Source: Ceratobasidium sp. AG-K
Taxonomy: Eukaryota > Basidiomycota > Agaricomycetes > Cantharellales > Ceratobasidiaceae
DNA: 64,000 nucleotides
Reading direction: 5' to 3'
NCBI GenBank assembly: GCA_037039685.1
Contig: JAWNGF010000012.1
Coordinates: forward strand, 930,001 to 994,000
In this document: positions 1-11,300 of the stretch, one piece after another
Layout: each line of letters starts with the position of its first letter
How positions within the stretch are numbered: position 1 is the first letter of the stretch
Program-made: the position numbers and the translations under genes
Notes under the pieces: model-generated
What the model saw: the letters and a program-made list of their open reading frames with translations, nothing else
Told to the model about the DNA's origin: nothing
Databases searched by the model: none

Positions 1-2
1 AC

Positions 3-107
3 TCAGTAGAGAACCCCATAGTCTTGGAAGAGGAGGAGGAGGCAATTTGGTCCCAGGGGGACAAGGAAGCATTTGAAGAAATGGTGGGCAACTGTAATCT
101 ACAGTAG
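3..107 (+). CDS. Retrotransposon polyprotein, C-terminal end (partial)
   Basis: The frame beginning at base 3 is open from the window edge and stops at TAG 105-107. It encodes a short acidic tail (a run of five Glu, then WSQGDKEAFEEM). It ends about 40 bases before a purine-rich tract (139-149, with a run of G) and an LTR that starts at 150, which is where a Ty3/gypsy gag-pol reading frame normally ends. No catalytic domain lies inside the window, so the element class rests on position and on the LTR. Some fungal gypsy elements carry an acidic C-terminus like this. The rest of the element would lie to the left of the window. Confidence 0.55.
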   Translation, partial: SVENPIVLEEEEEAIWSQGDKEAFEEMVGNCNLQ

Positions 108-149
108 TTGCCATTCAGGTCCCCCAAATGGGCTCCTAAGGGGGGGTAA

Positions 150-646
150 TGTTGTGACCCAAGGCCCCTCCAATAGACTTGGACTCCTGTTTGCCTCCCT
201 TGTTTCCTCTGTTCTTGCATTCTCCTTTGTGCATGCTTCCTTGGTTCCTTGTTTCCTTTGTTTGTGTGCAGCCTTAGGCTGCTTCCTTTCTCCTTTGTCT
301 TGCAACTTCCTTTCTTGGCAAGTCATGTTCCTTTATAGGACATGACTCATAGAGCTTTCTGATTGGATAGTCTGTATGACTCATTTCTTGGCATGAGTAT
401 GACTCATGTCTTTTCTGAATATATAATGAGGTGACAACAAGCATGGTATCCCCATCTTGTTTTGCCTTGTCATTTCCCAAACAAACAGTCCCTCACTGGG
501 TTTCCCTCAGGGTTACCTTGGATCCTCAGCCCTCAGCACCATTCACAGTCTACAGTTCACAGCCCTTTGGGTGCCAAGTCTCTCTAAGTCTTAACTTGGG
601 CACATACAGTTATAGTTGGCAACCATCACAGAGTTGGGTTGCAACA
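150..646 (+). mobile_element. 3' LTR of a Ty3/gypsy-like retrotransposon
   Basis: The repeat starts TGTTGTGACCC right after the polypurine tract and appears to end at GGTTGCAACA, so its ends carry a matching 5-base inverted repeat (TGTTG/CAACA). It is 497 bases long. A TATA-like box (AATATATAATG, about 418-428) fits the LTR promoter. The 5' LTR is outside the window, so the ends and the target-site duplication cannot be checked. The right end is the less certain one. Confidence 0.6.
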
Positions 647-1553
647 AGTGTAGTATATTGTAGTGACCTGGTAGTGTCACTGTATTAAATGCCCTACTGT
701 GCATCAAGGGTAAAACTATAGACACTACAGACACTACCAGTGTCTGCACAGTGCACTGTATTGTACTGCATTGCATGGGTGGTTTTGCTGATGAACAAAA
801 AGTCAATAAGTATAAAATTGGGGTATTTCAGATGTTTTCATCTTGGCTTTGAAAGACCTTGCAAGCAAGGTAATTCCAGTATGCTTGGCGTTTATCTGAC
901 CCATTTGCATTGATATGTGGATTCAGATGCAGACAACCAGTTTGCAGTGTCAAATTGTCAATTGTCAAATGCTGGGTCAAACTTATGGTGTCCAGCGTCC
1001 CAGCCTGGTATGCTCCAGGGACTCCAGTCTATTCTGAAGCTGACATCTCCACCGCCCTTGCTCTCAACCTGGCAATAAAAAATGTCGCCATCTCTAGCCC
1101 ACCTTGATGGATCCGTAACCCTAACAACATTGCTGATGTTCACTCCTTGATTTTTTTTTCAATTGAGGACTCCAAATGAACCATCACCCGCCAACTGCTC
1201 AAGACCCATCTCTTTGTGTTCGGTTGCCATCCAACTTTGGTAAGTCAACACCAGGCCCAAAGGCCCATGTCAATCAACCCCGAGCGCTTCAAGAGCTCCT
1301 GCCCCTGATAACAATGTTCATATGGATGCCTGAAAACTCGGGTAGTTTGACCTTGGTCGAAATTTAATTCACGGGCTGGCACCCCTTTCAGGCTTTGACC
1401 CTGACTGACAACTCCGACATGTGTCCGGTTTCCCTCCTAGCTTCTTCTGCGTATATGTCTTTCCCTTTGTGTGCGTCTACTGATTGTCATTTGTGCTTCA
1501 GCCGTCTGGACTTGGTCCACGAGTGGTTTGACCTCGTGTTCATGTAGCTCGTT
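647..1553. other. Intergenic, nothing recognised
   Basis: AT-rich sequence between the LTR and the MITE. The only open frames are short and lack family resemblance or convincing splice signals. Confidence 0.5.
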
Positions 1554-1740
1554 CTCAGCAAAAATGTGAAAAGCTACGGGGTGCTCCGTAGCTCGATTTT
1601 GCTCAGGAGCCCTCCTGAGGCTCCTCGAGCACTCCGGAGCGTTGTGATCACGTGCTCCAAAGCGCTCAAGGAGGCTAAGGAGGGCTCCCGAGCAAAACCA
1701 AGCTACGGAGCACCCCGTAGCTTTTCACGTTTTTGCTGAG
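1554..1740. mobile_element. MITE-like palindromic element
   Basis: This 187-base element is almost a perfect inverted repeat. Its ends read CTCAGCAAAAA and, on the other side, TTTTTGCTGAG. The arms continue through an AAGCTACGGGGTGCTCCGTAGC block that is itself palindromic, so the whole can fold into a long hairpin. It has no coding capacity. Size, terminal inverted repeats and lack of genes fit a miniature inverted-repeat transposable element. The flanks (GTT and TTG) show at most a two-base TT duplication, so the superfamily is open. Confidence 0.75.
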
Positions 1741-2097
1741 TTGAAGATGCAGTCAAGATTAAAAATTGAAAAAATGGCCAGCACGTGACAATCTCTCACG
1801 AATCCGTGAACCCCCAGACCCTAACGATGGGGGTTTGCAGCCGAAAGTTTGATTAGGGAGAGGTAAAGTGTCTTGTCACGGGAGCCACTCGAGGCTTATC
1901 CCCATCTAGAAACGCATCCTAGCTTGTGCGTCTCCACAATCGTCGAGGGCGGGTCACCTCAGCATTTGCAAATTGCGATTAGCGCGCAAGAACCCCCGAT
2001 AACGAACGATCACCAGTCGGCGGTTTGATTCCGGCGACCACTCTCGAGTGAAAGGCAGCATCTATTGAGAAAGTATCAAGATATCGATTGCTCAAAT
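1741..2097 (+). promoter_or_regulatory. Presumed upstream region of the microexon kinase gene
   Basis: This 357-base stretch separates the MITE from the proposed start codon at 2098. I see no clear TATA box and no open frame. It is called upstream region only from its position. Confidence 0.3.
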
Positions 2098-5000
2098 ATG
2101 GAAGTCACAGTGAGTTTAATTCGCGTTGCGAGTCCATACCAGGGTCTAGACTGAACCTTTGGCAGTGGGTACGCTTATACACTACTTAACCCCGTGGTGG
2201 GTCTCACGTATGCCCCTTCAGATTGAGAAACAAGACAATGTTAGTACATAGGCTCGTCTGAGGATAAATGGTTGGAAAAATTATATTGACTGCCATTGCG
2301 ACGCAAACACAGAAGGTCTGTAACTCGATTCTGGTTCCGTTTGGGGTACCAATCTTGACGTTTGACGACAACATCGCGCTACGATCCGTTGAGACACCTA
2401 CTGATGCTTGGGTATATGATTCATAGGTGCGTGCGGTCTGTCCAAGTGACGAAATCACTAAAGAACATCCACGCTGCATGACTATGAATTATCTAACTAT
2501 CGCATTTGTGGGAATACAGGAGGTGCGCACTACCAACGCCTTGGTGCAAAGTTGATCTAATTTGTAATTTCAAACAACTCCCATCGTAAACTACGGGACG
2601 ATGTAACTCAAGACGGTGCGTGCGAGCAACCGTTGACCCAACTGGAGCTGAGTGTCACCTTAACCGTTTACAACCCTTGATCGGGCCTATGCCTATTGCT
2701 ATATTACACTAGACTGTACGTGATAACTACAAAAAAGCACCCAATCTAATTATGTTAAACGCTATGGAACGGGTTCACCATTCGATTTTTCTCCGCTCTG
2801 CGGAATGCAGTGGGTTAGTCTTGCCGATCTCCACAGTCCGAGCGGCCGGCTAATTACGATCACCGCCACACGATATTCAGGAGGTATGTCAATTCTACAC
2901 CTGGTCGATTATACAATAGCTGACAAACAGGTTTCATCAACGTTAGTGGGTACGTTCGAGTACGTTGACCACTGGATACCATCATTCACGAGCAAGTAAT
3001 CCATCCATTTATCAACGAATGAAAAGGAGGTGAGCCGCTCCATCTAGAATTAGAATGTTTCGTAAATGAACACAACCGCCTTCCTCGCGCCGGCATAGTA
3101 TGTGAGTACTACCAAATGCATGAATGTTGTTGGTGCCGTCAAATTGTTGACTCATTGATCTTATTACTGCCCAATGGAATTTTAGTATGTAAGTCAGGAT
3201 CGAATAGCTATGATGTAAGCCCTTCCTATTGGCTAATGCAAATGACCTTTATAGCAGGTGCGCTGCGCTCCCTTCGCCGGACAAAGCCTACGTTGACGGG
3301 CCTTACACTACACACATATAAACGTAGATCGTGAGTTGAATTTCAATCAAGTTACACACTCTGTTCTCACTGGCGTTTAACACTCAGTCGGTAAGTAATA
3401 CTAGGAGCGTATTCATACCTGGGTGAACATTGACAAAACAATCTATTGCTTACCACGGATGCCGGCCAATGCATTGCGTTAAGAATGTGCGTATATACTA
3501 CACTCCATCCAAGGCCCCAAGCCGACATCATATTCACTTGGGTTGTTCGACCTTGCGGCTCCAGTCCGTACGTACGGGCCAGACGCTATTCGGCGAGCAC
3601 GCTTTTGATTATCATAATCTCCGCCCGGGTTTGCCGGCGTTTTGGCTTCTTTGAATGCCGTTGGACGACCTCAGTATGTGGGTACATTTCTTTGACAACA
3701 CTGACTCGCGCGATGATCATTCTGACTCATACATGGCCGTGGCTACTGATTCGTCCTTCATCATTTAGGATGTATGTAAAACCTTCGGAAGATTGGGTAC
3801 CCGCTAATGATCGTAATACTCGGATGGGTATTGAAACGCAGCTGAAGAGGCAAGGAACAGTACGTGCAAGTTATATACTGCGTGATAACCGTGCTAACGC
3901 GTGAGATTTATTCCCGGGCATATCTACTGGCATCTTCACCGCGCAACTTTAGGGAGTATGTATGACTAATGTGCCGGGCTGAGTTACGCTAATAAAAGCA
4001 ACACTCCTCCTCGTGTGCCAACTATCGGCGGTGGGCTGATACCCCCGTACGACTTTAGACTGTGCGTACGAGCCATAAATCAAGAATACTCACGTTGACT
4101 AAATTAGCACCTATTTGGACCTGTTAAATGCCGGCCATGGTGATTGCTCGGCGACTTTAGGTTGTACGTAGGTACTTTATACCCGGCGGATTTGATCTAA
4201 CTAAGCGATAACGCTGGCTTGGGCCCTGTGAATGGCCTTTCCCGGGAAATGTAACCTCTAGGCTGTACGCATTCAAGTCATGGATTGGTCATAGATGGTG
4301 GAAGCTAATCAAATCTTTGTCTGAACTGTCGACCCTTTGATTTCGTATGAATCTAGTGGGTGAGTAAGAGCTTTATTTGGGGCAGGTGATATTGATGTTT
4401 ACAACGTTTTTATATAACCGGGAATGTTCGTGACCGATATTGCCAACATGCTCCTTCAGGGTGTACGTACCAGCTACACATCGAATGAATAGGATGTTGA
4501 CAAGGGCATGCCTGCCTACACCTCAATGGCCGATACCGTCGGGCTGAAACCTCCAGTCCGTGCGTATTAGTTGACCGTATTATGGCCGGGATATCTACTA
4601 ATGTATTGCTTGTTCGGATTACCCATCATTATGGCTCGCCTACGCCGACCCTCGATTTAAGATGGTGTGTCTAAGCGACACGCCGGGTGAAGAAAAGCTG
4701 ATAGAGGAAACCCTCCTCTCCACGCACGATCTGCTGCTCGGTGCTGTTGGGCGACTTTAGGGAGTAGGTATTAAGTGAATGCGACACAAAACATTTCTGA
4801 TTTGTTGCAATTTTTATTGAATACTTCGTGACATCCTTAGTGGGTGCGTGCCAATTACCAGTTAGGCAGTGCGAAGCTGGCAAGTCTGATGGACATTGTA
4901 TTATCCCTCCTTTCGGCCCTGCATCTACTCAACTATGGTGTACGCTACAGTTTGTGAGTCCTCCCGCTCTACTCCTTCTGGGCCGTTTTTAATCAAGCCA

Positions 5001-6015
5001 TTATCACTCTGCTCGTAAAGGAGGCTAGTCAATCTTATACGCCTTACCTCTTCCTCTGGCTCACAATCACCTATTTCTCCCTCGTTTAGACAGTACGTCC
5101 TCTCTTCCGAAAGGCTTACCCTGAACTCACATGTGCAATCTTGATGGGTACACAGTTGGTTTGTATAGTTTTGTTGGCCCGAACTCGCAGTTAACATTTA
5201 TCGATCGCTTACGTACTCCGTTTACCTTTCTTCCAGGACGTAAGTAACATGAGTCTGTCAGTTCACAACAAGGCATTCTGCTAATGTGGCCGTGTTATGG
5301 CGAACACATAGGAGGTGAGCCGTTTCGTTACGTGAGCTGTAAGCCCGAGCTAAATTGCTCTCTTTGAGGCCGTACGTATTTTTCGAGTGGTGCTTCATTC
5401 TAACTCATTCTAATATGTTCGTGAACTGTGCACATAGAAAGTGCGTGCTCCTTCCCATGCAGTTTGTTATGTTGTGCTCAAAATCGACTTACTGGCTTTC
5501 TTCGCCCCAGAGCGTATGTTTTATGTGTTGACCTCTAATGCGCTCACTAATCTTGTGCTTATAGGCTGTATGTCTCTTGACAGACTATCCTATCTCGCGC
5601 TCACCTGGTGCCCAACGCTCCGTTCTTTATATCAAGGCCGTAAATTCTTTTTACTCCCTGGGGATAATGGCTCACAGTGTCCAACTAATTCTACGACAAC
5701 AGGTCGTACGTTACGTGATATGCACGGCTAACTTCATGGCGGCTGAACCAGTTACCTCGTGCTATGTAGGAAGTTAGTAGTCGTCAGTCGGTATCCTATG
5801 GATCAAGCTAACCCGTTGCCTATTGGTGCCAAAACTAACCAGCACGTGAGCCACCTAGTGTGCCAACAATTGCGATTACTACTATTTCTCGCTGATAGTA
5901 CCAGAAGAAGAACCCCGATATCACTTTCAGCAAGGTAAGCATACGTAATCTAAAATACACCATCGAAGTAGTCCATGCTCTCTTGGGAGACCCTATGATC
6001 CGCAATACCCGCGGT
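2098..6015 (+). other. Array of about 42 consecutive single-codon exons
   Basis: Again and again a 3' splice signal (YAG) is followed by exactly three bases and a 5' splice signal (GTACGT, GTGCGT, GTGAGT, GTATGT and similar). The three-base exons start at 2166, 2313, 2520, 2613, 2713, 2811, 2881, 2947, 3027, 3099, 3186, 3255, 3328, 3388, 3484, 3565, 3675, 3769, 3861, 3953, 4059, 4161, 4262, 4357, 4460, 4557, 4662, 4761, 4841, 4951, 5090, 5156, 5237, 5312, 5369, 5438, 5511, 5565, 5637, 5703, 5770 and 5843. Longer in-phase exons lie at 2098-2109, 2222-2239 and 5899-5934. Either 2394-2411 or 2427-2435 is used, 3842-3859 is an alternative to 3861, and 5021 (GAG before GCTAGT) is possible. None of the triplets is a stop. 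Most introns are 50-110 bases, with one of 136 if 5021 is unused. Many have a branch-like CTAAC, CTAAT or CTGAC about 20 bases before AG. Several end in the same GCGACTTTAG. Confidence 0.72.
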
Positions 6016-7542
6016 GTACGTTTACCTTCAACACACTAGATATCTTTCCCGTTTGTCTATATGGTAAACATCCCTAACACCTTCTTCCGTCCCGAGCAGG
6101 CGTCTCAGAATGCTCAATATAACAACGTCACTATTACTCATGAAATGGTAGTGTTCCATCTTGGTGATAGTTCACTGTTGTCACTGAACCTGTCCAAGTC
6201 AGCAGCCGAGATCCTCAAACACCTGGGAAGCCATGGTTGTAAAGATGTCACGAACGACCTGAATCTCTCCAAGTCCAGCGAATATCCCATTACGTTTGGC
6301 GGGTTTGGCGATGTATACCGTGGCGCTCTACACGATGGGAGTCGGGTCGCCATAAAGTGCCTCAGGTTGCATCTGGAGCGAACAGACAATGCAAAAAAGG
6401 AACTTAAGGTGGAGTTCCAAGTCCATACGGGTGCTGAACTATTTCAACTCAAATAACAGAGTGCTGCTCGGGAGCTATACGTTTGGTCAAAGTGCAAACA
6501 CCCCAATGTGCTGGGTCTTATTGGAGTGGCGCAGTACCGGAACCAAATTGCCATGGTGTCACCTTGGATGGAATACGGCAACGTGAAGAAATTTATGGGT
6601 TTGGAACTCTCGATCAATCGCTACGAACTGGTATGATTGCAATTAAAAATCAGAGACAAACCTGAGCTTATGTGATAAGTGCGCACAAATATCTGATAGC
6701 GTTGCGTATTTACATCAGGTTGGCGTTGTAAGCTTTTTATTTTTATTGAGGGACATGCTAGATCGCTAATGATCCACTTGGGGTTGTAGGTCCACGGAGA
6801 TATTAAAGGCGTGAGATTACGTGTTGACCACATAGCACCAACCGCTGAGCTTTATCACAGGATAACATCCTCATTTCACACGATCTCACTCCTAAATTAA
6901 CTGACTTCGGGAGTGCGGGACTAAGAGAGTATACCCTTCAGTTTTCGAGAACCACCAGTAAGGCAAACGTATCACTCAACTGGGCGGTGCGTATGTACAC
7001 TTTTGGGAACAAGTTCAATGCCCACAACCGCTTACAGGCTCCAGAAATGCTTGACGAGGATGCAAAACCGACTACCGCAGCCGACGTGTTTTCTCTTGGA
7101 ATGGTACGTCCGTAGTTTAACCATCATCAAAGCTCACATCCGATAAACTACCCCTTCTAGACTATTTTTGTATGCTTTTCGTGTTCTCCTCATATAACAT
7201 CAAATCTCAGTGGTCGTGTAGGAATTAATCACTGGATCAAAGCCCTATGCCAATATGAACGAACACGCTGTCTTAACGCTAGTCATGCGTAATGAGCACC
7301 CCATTAGGCCCGAGGAATTCATACCCTCAAACACTTTGTATGGCCCCCACCTCTGGCTATTGCTCACACGTTGCTGGGCGTGTGACCCCCAAGATCGCCC
7401 AAGTTCTGTTGGTGTGCGAGACGAGGTTGGTTATTGCCTTCCCGTCTCAGTAAGCGTAACACTTACTCTGAATTCACAGATACGCGCCGTTATCCGGGAG
7501 AAGGAGATGGAAAATAGGCAGGTTGGGGATGTGGGAGTGTAG
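2098..7542 (+). CDS. Protein kinase with an N-terminal array of single-codon exons
   Basis: The kinase part is solid. Exons 6460-6630, 6680-6727, 6790-6810, 6861-6986, 7038-7103, 7161-7169, 7222-7425 and 7480-7542 (stop TAG) join in phase behind a first kinase exon ending at 6408. It has the glycine loop GGFGDVY (from 6298), the Lys of VAIK (6355), HGDIKG plus DN (6790-6866), DFG (6903) and APE (7038), so all residues for activity are present. Tyrosine-kinase-like HGDIKG kinases are common in Agaricomycetes. The kinase exon is open from 6040 (or spliced in at 6100 from a donor at 6016). Upstream, ATG 2098 starts MEVT and a GTGAGT donor at 2110. About 45 phase-0 exons then follow, nearly all 3 bases long (see the array entry). 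They would add roughly 65-75 residues ahead of the kinase. Exon lengths in the kinase domain match both domains of the neighbouring minus-strand gene. Confidence 0.75.
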
Positions 7543-8309
7543 TAATCATATGAATCGAGGGTATAGATTAGGTGGACAAATACGTATTGGGACTGGCACT
7601 GTTTAAAGGGACCTATCCATTTGTCTCATCTCTTACCTTGTTTTCAAGCCAGGAATGAGTTAGTTTATCGATTTCGTTGTGCAGCAATCTGAGCCTATTC
7701 AGCCCGTTATCACAAGGCCTATGTGTAAAGCCTCGGGTCGGTGACACGCGGATCCCGACATGAAATTTGTGCGTCGTATCGTATATGCGCAAGTGAGCAA
7801 CATGTGGAGATGAGTAAGAATTCCTCGACCATTGACGCGTGAGGGATCTCAAGTGTTTTTGAGATTTTCGAGAATAGGATTAAAATAAAAACGCGCCCAG
7901 GAGAGTTGCACATGTCAGGTCAGACACCTGGGGGCCACGTGTGAGGGTTGCGTGTGAGGCGTCGCACGCTAGTGGCTGTAACAGTATGCATAATGTAATG
8001 GTTAGCTAACCTCTATGCACGCAAGTGTCGAAGGCATTGCGTGTGGCCCGTCCCATTTGTGTATTTGCGCATGTATGCACTTGGGTGTCTTTGTCGGCCT
8101 TGATCCCCCCTTTTTTTTGTCCCTCTGCCTTCGATACAAGCTACAAATCTATTATGTTACAGCTTGTTACATCTCCACGGCGACTCTGGTGAGCCCAAGC
8201 TGAGCCAGTTAGTCCAGGCTAAGTAGATTGGCAGGCATGTTAGCAGGTGCTTGGGCTGCGCTAACCAGGGTCGAAGAGGCTGTGGAGCAGTAGAGAGGGC
8301 AAGGGTGTC
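7543..8309. other. Intergenic between two convergent kinase genes
   Basis: This is 3' flank for both neighbours. I found no open frame with family resemblance and no RNA gene. Confidence 0.5.
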
Positions 8310-11300
8310 CTATAGCAGGTGAAGGACGGGAGAGGGAGGAGGAGGACCCTGAGGACCCTGAGGACCTTCTACTCCAGCAGCAGGGGCAATCGGTGCAACA
8401 GGAGCAACAGGGGCAACAGGAATAAGAACAACAGGGGCTACAGGGGTGGCAGGGGCTACGGGAAAGGCAGGAGGACTATGATGGGGGAATGGCTCCACCG
8501 CGAGGCTACGCCGCCATATTGTATTTTCCTCCGTAACATGCTTTATCTGTACAATTGTTTGTCAGAGCACGATATGGTTGAATAAATGCCAAATAACCTT
8601 GTCCTTTAGGGTAATGGCCCCAGGGCGGTCGCGGGGTTGATGCGACCAGCAGCTTTTGAGCAAGGACCAAAAGAGATTGGCGTGCGAAACACTCATTGGG
8701 AGATGCTTCTCCGGCCGTGCAGGAAGCTCGTGAAATACTATTTTTTTCGCAATGGCAATCTCGCGCATGCCAAAGTATGGTATGAGCCCCGTTATAACTT
8801 CCTGTCAAAGATGTTAGACACAACTACCTGTGCAGTGGGTGCGTAGCAAACATACAAGCATTGTCTGGAGCACGAGGATTGGGGTAAGCTTCAGCTTATG
8901 TTATCTGACTGCCAAACGTACCATTCCAAGCGAGTATATATCTGCTTGGTCGGTAGGGCCGCTCTCCTGTCCGTAGACCTCAGGAGCCTAAATTTAGGGT
9001 GAGTTGAATCGCAAACGGACTTGTGGTTCAGATTGCAGACAGTACGCACCACCCAATTGAGCGACAGTCCAGCTGCCTCACTAGCCTCCGAGTTTCGAGT
9101 AATGCGATTTGCATTTCCAAAGTCAGCCAAGCGTGGGATAAGGTCACTCGAGAACATTATGTTATCCTAGGATAGTTTTAGTCACTAGCTTGCGATAACA
9201 AAATTGAACCTACGCCTTTGAGGTCCCCATGAGCCTAGATGTGTAAGCAACGTAAGTGCTAAATGCACAATAAAATTGGGGCACCCCACTTACTATCTTG
9301 ATTTTATGAAGGTATGTTACCCCTTCAATAATTTGGGCACACTGGAGGAACTAGTTCGGGACCAAATCCATACAGAATATACTCACATACCAAATCATAA
9401 CGATCAGCCTCAGGGTGTAAGGAGAGAAAGTTTCGCAAGCTCCCATACTCCATCCACGGTGACACAGTTGCGATCCGATCTTGATGCTTGGCTACCCCAA
9501 CCAACTTGAGAATGTTAGGGTGGTTGCACCTCGACCATAGTCGTAGCTCCCGATCGGCGCGCTACAAGCGAGATCACCACTGCCACTTCGATTCAAGTCA
9601 CGGTCATCATCACCTTCAGCTGTTTCCCAACCATCTCATTCGATTCCATACGCAGCTTGATGCACTTCACGGCGACTCGGCCACCGTCATGCAGGGCTCC
9701 GTGGTACACGTCTCCGGAGCCACCAGTCCTCACCGGGTGCTCACTTAACTTGGCTTTATCAAGTTTGAGAGTCACGTCATTGCAGCGCCCTTCAATTCTC
9801 TTGATAATTCCATCAATCGACTAAGGCGTTGGTACTGCCGTCAGCAGAGAATCCTGCACGGTAGTGGTGCTCACAGGTACATTTTCAATACCCGAAATCG
9901 TCTCAGGGCTTGGTTCGGTTGTTTGGGCTTCTAGTTCAGCTTGGGCTTGCAAATCATCGGATTCTACATCCGGCCCGACGCCCCTCTGATTCCTCTGGTT
10001 AGAAATGATTTCCCGTAACTGTTGAGTGAATCAGATATCGTATCACCCTGAGCCTATCACAAACCAACCTTGTCCCACACTTGAACAGCGTTTGGCCTAT
10101 CTTCAGGCCTGTATGCCCAACAACTGGTGAGGAGGGACCACAGGCGATTGGCGAGTTTGTTTTCCAAGGGCAGGAATCTTTTTGGTCTCCTGGGGTAAGT
10201 ATTGTTGAAGACACGCATCACCACAGCTGACTCATGCAAACCATCATATGGCACTGATCCAGTAATGGTCTCCTGTCAAACGTGTGAGTCCTACCCTCAG
10301 GAGGGCTGGTGCATGAATAACATACGAGCATTGTCTAAGGTAGGTCCTCGTGATTAGAGAGAAGGTCACGAAAAATCACAAGCGTACCATCCCGAGAGAG
10401 TAAATATCCCCCTCAAAAGTCTGAATTTTACTATCTTCATCGAGCATCTCGGGGGCCTAGAACAATGTGCATGACAGCCAATAGAACCGCAGGAGCCACT
10501 GTACGCACCGCCCACCTGACACTGGCACCAGATTGCCCCTTGATGGTAGTGGTGTGCCCAAAATAAGCCAGATGCGGTGCAAATTTGTCTGACACAAGAA
10601 TATTATCCTAATTTTAGTCAGCCGGTATTCCTTCTTCATAAACCTGGTAAGACCTTACACCCTTGATGTCTCCGTGAGCCTGGATGCTCAAATTTTATAA
10701 GTGTATCGCATTCCAGTCAATTCGCTTACCATACCCATGCCGTGGATATAATCAACAGCCTCCGCAACCTGTGTACACTGGAGCAGCGCATTGAGAGCTA
10801 ATCCCTGTTGACTGGCCCTACGTACCAGGCTGTACCGATCGGCTCGGGGTTGCGAAGAAAGAAACTCCCGGAGGCTCCCGTAGCTCATCTGCGGCGTTAC
10901 AAGTGCAACTTCACCTTGAACTTGGACGACTCCAAGCAAACTCAGCAGGTTAGGGTGTTTGCACTTCGTCCACGCACAGACTTCGCGCGCGATACCCTAT
11001 AGGTCGATTCATACATGTTTGGTCCTACTCCGAGTGCCTTTTACCTTGAGATGTTCCTCTATGCTTGGATTATCTAATAATTCCTGGTTTAGCTCGATGT
11101 TCCTGATGCTGACTCGGCTCCCGTTACGGAGGGTACGGTGACGCGCGTTCCCCGAGTTCCAAGTCAAGGCGGAAGAACTGTCGGTATGAGATGTATCCAA
11201 TTGTGTGCTAATATCCACACATCCGTGGTTTACAAGAAATCTAATTATTTCCGCAATAGGCTATCACAGTTCTACCAGTTGTACTTAGTGAGCAAATCAA

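Noticed and set aside
4861..4874. GTTAG-GCA-GTGCGA, another three-base exon candidate
   Set aside because: It lies only about 20 bases after the previous donor (4844), too short for an intron; the exon at 4951 fits better.
2098..6015. The array as a satellite repeat, CRISPR-like array or protein-binding-site array
   Set aside because: The spacing is irregular (about 50-140), the sequence between motifs is not repeated, and the constant three-base gap with strict phase and no stops is explained by splicing and not by tandem repetition.
6064..6099. A 36-base GTAAAC...GAGCAG intron inside the first kinase exon
   Set aside because: It is shorter than any other intron here and the frame is open through it; splicing from 6016 or reading through are both more likely.
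8829..8842. A plus-strand YAG-TGG-GTGCGT that matches the microexon pattern
   Set aside because: It is a lone match inside an intron of the minus-strand tandem kinase, with no neighbours at the expected spacing, so chance is the simplest reading.
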